DNA of 39,149 bases, from contig JAAVXK010000139.1 of assembly GCA_022790615.1 (NCBI GenBank), forward strand, positions 1 to 39,149, written 5' to 3'. The position numbers and the translations under genes were made by a program. Shown here in pieces: positions 32,385-39,149 of the stretch. Below the pieces are notes generated by a model, which was not told the DNA's origin, did not search any database, and saw only the letters and a program-made list of their open reading frames with translations. The stretch is from Lachnospiraceae bacterium (GTDB lineage Bacteria > Bacillota > Clostridia > Lachnospirales > Lachnospiraceae). Each line of letters begins with the position of its first letter. The first letter of the stretch is position 1.

Positions 32385-35300
32385 TTAATCAATATTTTTA
32401 TGCATAACCTTCACGTTGTCCTCACCATATTTCTCATATAGCGCCCCAAGAAGTTTTTCTCCGGCGTTGACCGTTCTGCTTCTTGGCATGCGTTTTATCG
32501 CCTTTTCCTCTTTTAAATAAATAACGATAAAGTCGTCGCCGTCGTAATCACGCGATAATCCGTCGATGCATTGTTCTTCTTTTTCATAAGCTTCCTTATT
32601 GTCAAACTGAATCCACAATTCTCTTGGAATACCGTCAAACGGTATTATCCTGCTGCTTATAAGTTTTGCGTCTCTCCCTTCCTCGACGCTGACCTTTCCT
32701 GACACAAATATCCTGCTGTCTAAGTCAAGGTATCTCTTGTACTTTTCATAATCCTTTGGAAATACTATGACTTCCACCGTTCCGTACAAATCTTCAAGCG
32801 TGACAAACGCCATCAGCTCCTGTCTCTTAGTCTGAAGAATCCTTTTGTCAACAATCATCCCGCCTATTATCTCCTCCGATCCGTCCGAAACTTCGGGAAC
32901 CTGCGCCTCGCCAAGTACAAATGAGGACGACGTATGTGTTATATTCTTGCTCCATACACCTTTATACTCCTCAAGCGGATGTCCGCTAACGTATATTCCG
33001 AGAACCTCTTTTTCAAAAGCAAGGAGTTCCTGCTTACTGTACTCCTCAACGTCAGGAAATACTATCCCGGTATGTGCCTCATCATCCTGCGCGAAATCAA
33101 ACAGGTTCATCTGGCCGGCAAGGTTTTTTTTCTTATCGCTGCACACGTCGTCGACAAATTTCTCATATACCATCATCTTCTGTCTTCTGTTTCCCTCGAA
33201 CTCGTCAAAAGCCCCGGCCTTTATAAAATTCTCTATTGCCCGCTTGTTGACCTCGCGTCCCGCCATTCTTCTTACAAAGTCCTCAAAGTCTATAAATTTA
33301 CCGTTTTTCCTCTCCTCAACTACCGCGTTTATTACTGGTTTTCCAATATTTTTAATTGCCATAAGACCGTATCTTATACCTTTCTCACACGTTGAGAAAT
33401 TAGCAAAACCCTCGTTCAGGTCAGGAGGCAGTACATGTATTCCCATCTTCCTGCAGTTATCTATATACGACGCAACCTTGTCAGTCCTGTCAACTATCGA
33501 CGTAAGCAGGGACGCCATGAACTCAACCGGAAAAAAGCACTTCATGTATGCGGTCCTGTAGGCCACGACCGCATATGCTGCCGCATGCGATTTGTTGAAC
33601 GCATACTTTGCAAAATCAGTCATTTCGTCAAATATATGCATTGCGACTTCCTCAGATATGCCGTTATTCTTACAGCCCGGCACCCCCTCCTCCTCGTTGC
33701 CGTATACAAAATTAATACGCTCCTTTTCCATAACAGACGCCTTTTTCTTTGACATCGCACGCCTCACAAGGTCGCTTCGTCCAAAGCTGTAACCCGCAAG
33801 CTCCCTTACTATCTGCATTACCTGCTCCTGATATACCATACAGCCATATGTCGGTTCGAGAATGTCCTCAAGCTGTTTACAATCGTATTGTATCTCCCCG
33901 GTGTGGTTTTTTCCTTTTATATATTTTGGAATAAAATCCATCGGACCCGGCCTGTACAGCGATATTCCTGCAATAATGTCCTCAAGGCTCTCGGGCCTTA
34001 GTTCTTTCATGAAGTTTCTCATTCCCGGACTTTCAAGCTGGAATATACCGTCGCACATTCCTGAACTTATAAGCTCATATACCCTGTCGTCCTCGTAGTC
34101 AATATCATCAACCGTAAAATCCCCGTCTATCGAAGACAATATCTCGGCGGCGGCTCCGCTTAAAAGATGGGAAAATCTTCTTTCCCGCCCATAGTTAACA
34201 AGATTCACAGCATTTTGTATGACTGTAAGAGTGCGAAGTCCCAGAAAGTCCATTTTGAGAAGACCAAGCTCCTCAAGAGTCGTCATCGTGTACTGTGTTG
34301 TCACGGTTCCATCCGAGGCCCTTGAAAGCGGCACATACTCAATTGCAGGCGCGTTACTTATGACAACGCCGGCGGCATGCATCGAAGTATGCCTGGGAAG
34401 CCCTTCAAGCTTTTTTGACATATCAATAAGATATTTACATTCACTATCCGATTCATACATCTTAAGCAGGTCCGGGTTCGTCTTTAACGCCTCCGCAATT
34501 GTCATACCGATTGCTTCAGGTATCATCTTCGCAACCGTATCGACATAACCGTAACTCAAGTCAAGCGCCCGCCCAACATCTCTTATCGCATTGCGGGCCT
34601 TCATCGTTCCAAACGTTACAATCTGGACGACCCTGCCCTCGCCGTATTTTTCAACAACATAATCTATTACTTCCTGTCTTCTCTCATAACAAAAGTCTAT
34701 ATCAATATCCGGCATCGTAAGCCTTTCAGGGTTTAAGAACCTCTCAAAAAGCAGACTATACCTTATAGGCTCAATATCTGTAATCTCAAGCGAATACGCA
34801 ACGATACTGCCCGCCGCCGACCCCCTTCCCGGGCCTACGGGTATTCCTTTCTCCTTCGCATACCTTATAAAATCCCAGACAATAAGAAAATAATCCACAA
34901 ATCCCATATTTTTTATTGTCTCAAATTCATACTCCATACGCTCCATATGCTTAGGCGCTTCATCCTTGTAACGCCTGACAAGACCCTCGCTGCAAAGCTT
35001 ATGCAGGTATTCATCCGCCTCGTAACCGTCAGGAACGTCAAATTTCGGAAGTTTATAATTTCCAAATTCAATCTCTACATTACATCTGTCTGCTATTAGT
35101 CCCGTGTTATCTATTGCATCCTGTGCATAAGGGAATAATTCACGCATCTCACCCTCGGACTTCACATAATACTGTCCGCCCTCATACCGCATCCTGTCAG
35201 TATCATTTACTTTTTTCTGGGTCTGTATACATAAAAGTATATCGTGCGCCTCGGCGTCCTCCGCATATATGTAATGGGAATCGTTAGTAGCAACCAGCGG

Positions 35301-35897
35301 TATTCCAGTCTGTTTATGTATTTTCATCAGCCCCTGGTTTACATTTGCCTGTTCCGGTATACCGTGGTCCTGAAGCTCAAGAAAAAAGTTATTTTCACCA
35401 AATATATCCTGAAGCACAAGTGCCTCCTTAACGGCCTCATCGTAAAATCCCCTTCTAAGCCTGCTTGCAACCGCTCCCGCAAGACATGCGCTCAGAGCTA
35501 TTATACCTTCATGGTATTCCCGCAGGACTTCATAATCCACCCTCGGCTTATAGTAAAAGCCCTCCAGAAATCCCTTTGAGACTATCTTCATAAGATTACT
35601 GTAACCTGTATTATTCTCCGCAAGAAGCACAAGATGATTGTATCTGTCATCTGAGTTTCCGGTCTCCCTGTCAAAGCGCGAGCCCGGCGCGACATACACC
35701 TCACAGCCTATTACGGGCTTTACTCCCGCCTCTTTTGCCGCTTTATAGAAATCAATTACCCCGTACATAACGCCGTGGTCGGTAATTGCTATACTGTCCA
35801 TTCCAAGTTCTTTCGCCCTGCCTACAAGTTCCTTTATCTTACTTGAGCCGTCAAGCAGGCTGTACTCCGTATGTACATGCAGATGTCTGAATGCCAT
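32385..35897 (-). CDS. dnaE: DNA polymerase III subunit alpha (DnaE)
   Basis: 1170 residues, normal for DnaE. The PHP domain comes first (HLHVHTEYSLLDG, SIAITDHGVMYG). The polymerase core shows GPGRGSAAGS, the catalytic PDIDIDF, and later FAKYAFNKSHAAAYA. A helix-hairpin-helix and an OB-fold region (ILQTKRQELMAFVTLEDLYG) are near the C-terminus. AAAGGAG before ATG 35897 supports the start. It synthesises DNA at the replication fork; in Firmicutes it works beside PolC, extending primers on the lagging strand. Located between crh and pfkA. Confidence 0.97.
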   Translation of the reverse strand: MAFRHLHVHTEYSLLDGSSKIKELVGRAKELGMDSIAITDHGVMYGVIDFYKAAKEAGVKPVIGCEVYVAPGSRFDRETGNSDDRYNHLVLLAENNTGYSNLMKIVSKGFLEGFYYKPRVDYEVLREYHEGIIALSACLAGAVASRLRRGFYDEAVKEALVLQDIFGENNFFLELQDHGIPEQANVNQGLMKIHKQTGIPLVATNDSHYIYAEDAEAHDILLCIQTQKKVNDTDRMRYEGGQYYVKSEGEMRELFPYAQDAIDNTGLIADRCNVEIEFGNYKLPKFDVPDGYEADEYLHKLCSEGLVRRYKDEAPKHMERMEYEFETIKNMGFVDYFLIVWDFIRYAKEKGIPVGPGRGSAAGSIVAYSLEITDIEPIRYSLLFERFLNPERLTMPDIDIDFCYERRQEVIDYVVEKYGEGRVVQIVTFGTMKARNAIRDVGRALDLSYGYVDTVAKMIPEAIGMTIAEALKTNPDLLKMYESDSECKYLIDMSKKLEGLPRHTSMHAAGVVISNAPAIEYVPLSRASDGTVTTQYTMTTLEELGLLKMDFLGLRTLTVIQNAVNLVNYGRERRFSHLLSGAAAEILSSIDGDFTVDDIDYEDDRVYELISSGMCDGIFQLESPGMRNFMKELRPESLEDIIAGISLYRPGPMDFIPKYIKGKNHTGEIQYDCKQLEDILEPTYGCMVYQEQVMQIVRELAGYSFGRSDLVRRAMSKKKASVMEKERINFVYGNEEEGVPGCKNNGISEEVAMHIFDEMTDFAKYAFNKSHAAAYAVVAYRTAYMKCFFPVEFMASLLTSIVDRTDKVASYIDNCRKMGIHVLPPDLNEGFANFSTCEKGIRYGLMAIKNIGKPVINAVVEERKNGKFIDFEDFVRRMAGREVNKRAIENFIKAGAFDEFEGNRRQKMMVYEKFVDDVCSDKKKNLAGQMNLFDFAQDDEAHTGIVFPDVEEYSKQELLAFEKEVLGIYVSGHPLEEYKGVWSKNITHTSSSFVLGEAQVPEVSDGSEEIIGGMIVDKRILQTKRQELMAFVTLEDLYGTVEVIVFPKDYEKYKRYLDLDSRIFVSGKVSVEEGRDAKLISSRIIPFDGIPRELWIQFDNKEAYEKEEQCIDGLSRDYDGDDFIVIYLKEEKAIKRMPRSRTVNAGEKLLGALYEKYGEDNVKVMHKNID

Positions 35898-36084
35898 GCA
35901 TTTCTCCTTTCAAAACACCGTCCTTAGTATAAGGAACGACCAAAAAACACTTTTCCAACAAGATTATAGCAAACCGCGGCATACTGGTCAAATACCCCAA
36001 AACAGAAGGATTAAGCGCAAAAAACGGCATAGCCGCACGCCACACCGTTTCAAAAACACAATACATTATATTTTAATAATCCCT

Positions 36085-36339
36085 CTAGCTTTTTTTAAGG
36101 CATTTCTCTATATCACCTATTGCCTGCGTTTCGTCGACGCCGTCGGCATATACTATTACGTCCTCACCCGGACTAAGCCCCAGTGACATCATCCCCATTA
36201 TACTCTTAGCATTAACTTTTTTCTCATTGTACTCAACGTCAATATGACAGTTGAACCTGCTTGCAACCTGTACCAGAATTGCGACGGGCCTTGCTCCCTG
36301 ATTCTCCGCAATACTGATATTAATTCTCTTTGTTAGCAT
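36085..36339 (-). CDS. crh: HPr-like protein without the active His (Crh-like)
   Basis: 84 residues with the HPr fold pattern. In HPr the active site reads G-x-H-A-R-P; here it reads NQGARPVA, so the phosphotransfer His15 is replaced by Gly. The regulatory Ser46 region is kept (AKSIMGMMSLG). This is the state of Crh, which has Gln15 and acts only through Ser46 phosphorylation by HPr kinase, as CcpA partner. The gene overlaps whiA by 20 bases, the same whiA-crh order as in Bacillus. GAAGGAGG inside the end of whiA precedes ATG 36339. It cannot serve as a PTS phosphocarrier. Confidence 0.85.
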   Translation of the reverse strand: MLTKRINISIAENQGARPVAILVQVASRFNCHIDVEYNEKKVNAKSIMGMMSLGLSPGEDVIVYADGVDETQAIGDIEKCLKKS

Positions 36340-37288
36340 AATTATCCTCCTTCTGTCTGCGCAGTTCGTCGGCTATCTCGCTCAGCTTCCTGAGCCGGTG
36401 ATTAACGCCTGACTTACCCAGTGGCGGGTGCAGCATCATTCCAAGTTCTTTCAAAGATGCATCCGAGTACTCAATACGCAGAGCCGCTACTTCGCGCAAC
36501 TGCTTAGACAGATTACCAAATCCTATATTATCCCTAATATATAGTATGTCCTGCTGCTGTCTGAAAGACGCCTCAGTTGTCTTGGTAATATTAGCCGCCT
36601 CACAGTTAACCTTTCTGTTGATGGAATTCCTCATCTCTTTAAGAATCCTTACATTCTCAAGGTTCATCAGTGCAACATGTGCTTCCATAATATTAAGAAT
36701 ATCTGCAATACGTGAACTTTCCTTGACATATACAATGTGATTTTTCTTCCTCAAAGTATGCTTTGATTCAATCCCAAATGCAATGAGCATATCCTGTATT
36801 TCTGCTGATTTTGCCTCGCATCCGGCCACAATTTCAAACTGATATGACTTGTTCGGGTCCGTTACGGAACCGGCCACCATGAATGCCCCTCTTAGAAATG
36901 CCCTTTTACAACAGGTATTCTGTATTATTATCCTGTTAACTATATCTCCGGTATTATTATCTGACCCATTATCATCTATAACCTTAATTGCCTTCAAGAT
37001 ACTCTCTACCTCTGACGCTTCATATACTGCAATATGATAGCTTAAGGCATTGTGACTATATCTAACCGTCACTTCAGGTCGAATTTTGAATGTTTTCTCT
37101 AATAAGATAAAGTATTTCTGTCCTACTGTCAAGTTTTCTGTTGAAACTTTTACATAAGAGCGTCCGCCGGGATTATAAACATATTCCCCGCCAAATATAA
37201 TAATCGCCGCGATTTCCGCTATTCTGCAATGCCTTGCAGGGCTTATCTGTCTGGCAAGCTCCTCTTTTACATCTTTTGAAAAGGACAT
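36320..37288 (-). CDS. whiA: DNA-binding protein WhiA
   Basis: 322 residues. The N-terminus SFSKDVKEELARQ is the family signature, followed by a LAGLIDADG-like homing-endonuclease domain (about 20-200, without nuclease residues evident) and a C-terminal HTH (DNIGFGNLSKQLREVAALRIE, here noted from IGFGNL, then LGMMLHPPLGKSGVNHRLRKL). WhiA influences chromosome segregation and division in Firmicutes and sporulation in actinomycetes. AAGGAG six bases before ATG 37288 supports the start. rapZ and yvcK (gpr), which often precede whiA, are missing: murB is directly upstream. Confidence 0.93.
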   Translation of the reverse strand: MSFSKDVKEELARQISPARHCRIAEIAAIIIFGGEYVYNPGGRSYVKVSTENLTVGQKYFILLEKTFKIRPEVTVRYSHNALSYHIAVYEASEVESILKAIKVIDDNGSDNNTGDIVNRIIIQNTCCKRAFLRGAFMVAGSVTDPNKSYQFEIVAGCEAKSAEIQDMLIAFGIESKHTLRKKNHIVYVKESSRIADILNIMEAHVALMNLENVRILKEMRNSINRKVNCEAANITKTTEASFRQQQDILYIRDNIGFGNLSKQLREVAALRIEYSDASLKELGMMLHPPLGKSGVNHRLRKLSEIADELRRQKEDNYANKEN

Positions 37289-37382
37289 GGCAAGCTCCTT
37301 CTTTTCCCTTTACAACTCTATGATTGTACAAAGATATATATTCCACATAAATGTAACATATATGTCCGTTAATTTCTTCCTG

Positions 37383-37457
37383 CTATTTTACTATTCGCAC
37401 CCTGGGCTTAAGTCTTAAACTCTACTTTACGATTCGTACCTCGGGCTCAAGTCTTAC
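37383..37457 (-). repeat. Tandem imperfect duplication of the murB 3' end
   Basis: The last 36 bases of murB (37422-37457, coding RLEPEVRIVK and stop) recur at 37383-37418 with six differences, 39 bases away. The second copy, in frame past the murB stop, would read RLKPRVRIVK and a stop. It is a small tandem duplication that has begun to diverge. The remaining part of the gap to whiA (37289-37382) shows no clear signal. Confidence 0.85.
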
Positions 37458-38324
37458 ATTTTTTTGTTCATACACAGTATCCTGCACATGTTTTATAACG
37501 CTCAAAATGTCGGACGCCGAAGCTCCCCCGGTGTTTACGACAAAACCCGCATGCTTTTCAGATACTTTTGCGCTGCCCACGGCAAATCCTTTAAGCCCGC
37601 ACTCCTCGATAAGCCCTCCGGCATAATATCCTTCGGGCCTCTTAAATGTGCTTCCCGCGCTTGCATATGACAGAGGCTGTTTACTTTTCCTCCTGTCGTT
37701 CAACTCTTTCATTTTTTCATTTATTACATTTTTTTCACCGTGATGAAGCTCAAAACATGCCTCGGTAACGATATACCCTTTTTTCTGAATTACGCTTTGC
37801 CTGTATCCCAGCGCAAGCTCCTTATTGCCTAATATTATCATCTCATCATTATCACAGTCGTAGACCGTCGCCGATATTATAACATCCTTTATCTCCCCGC
37901 CGTACGCCCCGGCGTTCATGACTATTGCACCACCGACCGTTCCGGGTATTCCGGATGCGAATTCAAGCCCTGTAAGGGAATGAGCGGCCGCTTCCGATGC
38001 AAGAGCCGCAAGCTTCGCCCCTGCCCCGGCGCTGACAACACAGTTATCAACCGTAATGTCCGACATTTTTTTGCCTATTGCTATGACGACGCCGTCATAG
38101 CCGTCGTCAGTAAACAGCACATTACTTCCGTTACCTATTATCTGATATCTGACTTTGCTTTCCCTGCACAGTCTTATAACGCCGGCAAGTTGAACCGCAT
38201 TATCCGGCGTGACAAAATAAGAGGCTGGACCGCCCGCCTTAAAAGTTATATGCCTTTTCATCGGCTCGTTTTTCCAATAATTCTTTTCCCCAACTATACC
38301 TGTAAGCCTGCTTCCAAATTCCAT
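37422..38324 (-). CDS. murB: UDP-N-acetylenolpyruvoylglucosamine reductase
   Basis: 300 residues, usual for MurB. FAD-binding motifs IGNGSNVLF and GIPGTVGGAIVMNAGAYGGE are clear. GSTFKRP contains the Ser that protonates the intermediate, and EPEVRIV near the C-terminus contributes the catalytic Glu. The enzyme reduces the enolpyruvyl group to form UDP-MurNAc in peptidoglycan synthesis. AGGAGGG five bases before ATG 38324 supports the start. It heads the murB-whiA-crh-dnaE-pfkA block; a TTGACA and a TATAAT upstream are only nine bases apart, so its promoter is unclear. Confidence 0.96.
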   Translation of the reverse strand: MEFGSRLTGIVGEKNYWKNEPMKRHITFKAGGPASYFVTPDNAVQLAGVIRLCRESKVRYQIIGNGSNVLFTDDGYDGVVIAIGKKMSDITVDNCVVSAGAGAKLAALASEAAAHSLTGLEFASGIPGTVGGAIVMNAGAYGGEIKDVIISATVYDCDNDEMIILGNKELALGYRQSVIQKKGYIVTEACFELHHGEKNVINEKMKELNDRRKSKQPLSYASAGSTFKRPEGYYAGGLIEECGLKGFAVGSAKVSEKHAGFVVNTGGASASDILSVIKHVQDTVYEQKNVRLEPEVRIVK

Positions 38325-38435
38325 ATACCCTCCTGAAATCTATATATCCGCCGCACATATTTTATTATATGATTAAGGTGTCAAAAATCTATTTTTATTA
38401 CTAAGATTCTCCGAAGATTTGCGCCACTATATCCC

Positions 38436-39149
38436 TTATAATACCATCTTTACCGCACCATACATTCCCGCCCGGTTTCCGAGTCCTGCAAGCGCAATCG
38501 GGGTATCCTTCAGCGCATACATTGAATATTTCTCGTAATATTCCCTGATACCCTCTATAATTATATTTCCGGCATTGGCAACTCCTCCCCCAATAACGAA
38601 AGCCTCCGGAGAAAGCGCCGCCGCAACGTTAGATAATGCTGTACCAAGGTACTTTGAAAACATTCTTACAATATTTAACGCGCTCTCGTCACCGGACTTT
38701 GCATCGTCAAATATACCCTTTGCCGATACGTCGTCCGACGAATATTTATCAGGAAAATGCTTTTTTGCCAGGCGCACAATTCCCGTAGCGGACGCATATT
38801 GTTCAAGACAGCCGTGACAGCCGCAGCCGCACGCATCTTCTTCGTCCGGTTCTACCGTAATATGCCCTATTTCTCCAGCGGCGCCTTTATGACCGCTGTA
38901 TATCTGTCCGTTTATAATTATTCCGCCGCCGACTCCCGTGCCCAGCGTGACCATTACTATACTTTTATAATTCTTTGCGCTTCCGCGCCACTGTTCTCCG
39001 AGTGCGGCAACATTTGCATCATTCGCTACCGCAACATTATCAAGCCCGGTCTTTTCACATATTATTTTTTTCAGATCCACTATATCCCAGCCAAGATTGG
39101 CGCATTTTAACACAACGCCGCCGTCTGTTACGGGACCGGGTACTCCTAC
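38436..39149 (-). CDS. glk: ROK-family glucokinase (N-terminus cut by window edge)
   Basis: 237 residues are visible; the frame is open to the right edge, reading VGVPGPVTDGG at its start, so roughly 75 N-terminal residues including the first ATP-binding loop are missing. ROK features are clear: VANDANVAALGE with the catalytic Asp, VTLGTGVGGGIIING, GEIGHITV and the zinc-binding cluster CGCGCHGCLEQYAS. The enzyme phosphorylates glucose with ATP in the cytoplasm. It is upstream of murB on the same strand with a 111-base gap. Other ROK sugar kinases cannot be fully excluded. Confidence 0.88.
   Translation of the reverse strand, partial: VGVPGPVTDGGVVLKCANLGWDIVDLKKIICEKTGLDNVAVANDANVAALGEQWRGSAKNYKSIVMVTLGTGVGGGIIINGQIYSGHKGAAGEIGHITVEPDEEDACGCGCHGCLEQYASATGIVRLAKKHFPDKYSSDDVSAKGIFDDAKSGDESALNIVRMFSKYLGTALSNVAAALSPEAFVIGGGVANAGNIIIEGIREYYEKYSMYALKDTPIALAGLGNRAGMYGAVKMVL

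Noticed and set aside
38364-38384. TTGACA and TATAAT upstream of murB as a promoter
   Set aside because: The spacer is only nine bases, too short for a sigma-A promoter.
38436-39113. Glucokinase starting at GTG 39113
   Set aside because: The frame stays open to the window edge and the extra residues (VGVPGP) match the ROK family, so this is an internal codon of a truncated gene.

Overview
The window looks like chromosomal DNA of a spore-forming, low-to-medium GC Clostridia, most likely family Lachnospiraceae. Reasons: dipicolinate synthase genes (dpaA/dpaB, spore core), whiA next to a Crh-like HPr protein and dnaE-pfkA, strong AGGAGG ribosome sites, consensus sigma-A promoters, a secreted protein with a Thr-Pro linker after an Ig-like domain, and families common in gut Lachnospiraceae (DUF3791, DUF3990, DUF4317, the zinc-ribbon/YARHG set). 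No rRNA, tRNA, CRISPR array, transposase or phage gene was seen.

Layout. (1) 1-8947, minus strand: a cluster headed by an SPFH/zinc-ribbon protein, followed by a zinc-ribbon TPR protein, a 53-residue protein, a zinc-ribbon/YARHG membrane protein, a zinc-ribbon membrane protein and a large EssC-type FtsK/SpoIIIE ATPase of type VII secretion, cut by the left edge. (2) 9460-13074, plus strand: an HTH regulator with an unrecognised C-terminal part, then a tight four-gene operon DUF3791 / DUF3990 (probable ADP-ribosyltransferase fold) / small protein / DUF4317. (3) 13079-14503, minus: an AlbA_2 (Schlafen-like) regulator with an operator-like repeat array upstream. (4) 14720-20212: a NarL-type two-component system divergent from a three-gene ABC-2 exporter operon, then asnB. 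(5) 22201-25299, minus: dpaB/dpaA, preceded by an ABC-2 transporter pair with a consensus promoter and an inverted-repeat operator. (6) 25664-30587, minus: a polysaccharide deacetylase, a CPA2-type antiporter, coaD, and an operon of a repeat-bearing Asp-rich secreted protein, an ECF sigma factor and an RsgI-like anti-sigma factor. (7) 30858-31109, plus: a short membrane protein with an extremely acidic tail. (8) 31305-39149, minus: the housekeeping block glk(partial)-murB-whiA-crh-dnaE-pfkA.

The two most system-like regions are the EssC/zinc-ribbon cluster, where four consecutive proteins carry zinc ribbons and one small gene is easily missed, and the DUF3791-DUF3990-DUF4317 operon, which has the tight overlaps of a toxin-antitoxin or effector-immunity module. 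The ECF sigma operon with its calcium-loop-like secreted protein, facing a second Asp-rich protein, is a third candidate for an undescribed regulatory circuit. Functions in these three are inferred from domains and gene order, not demonstrated.
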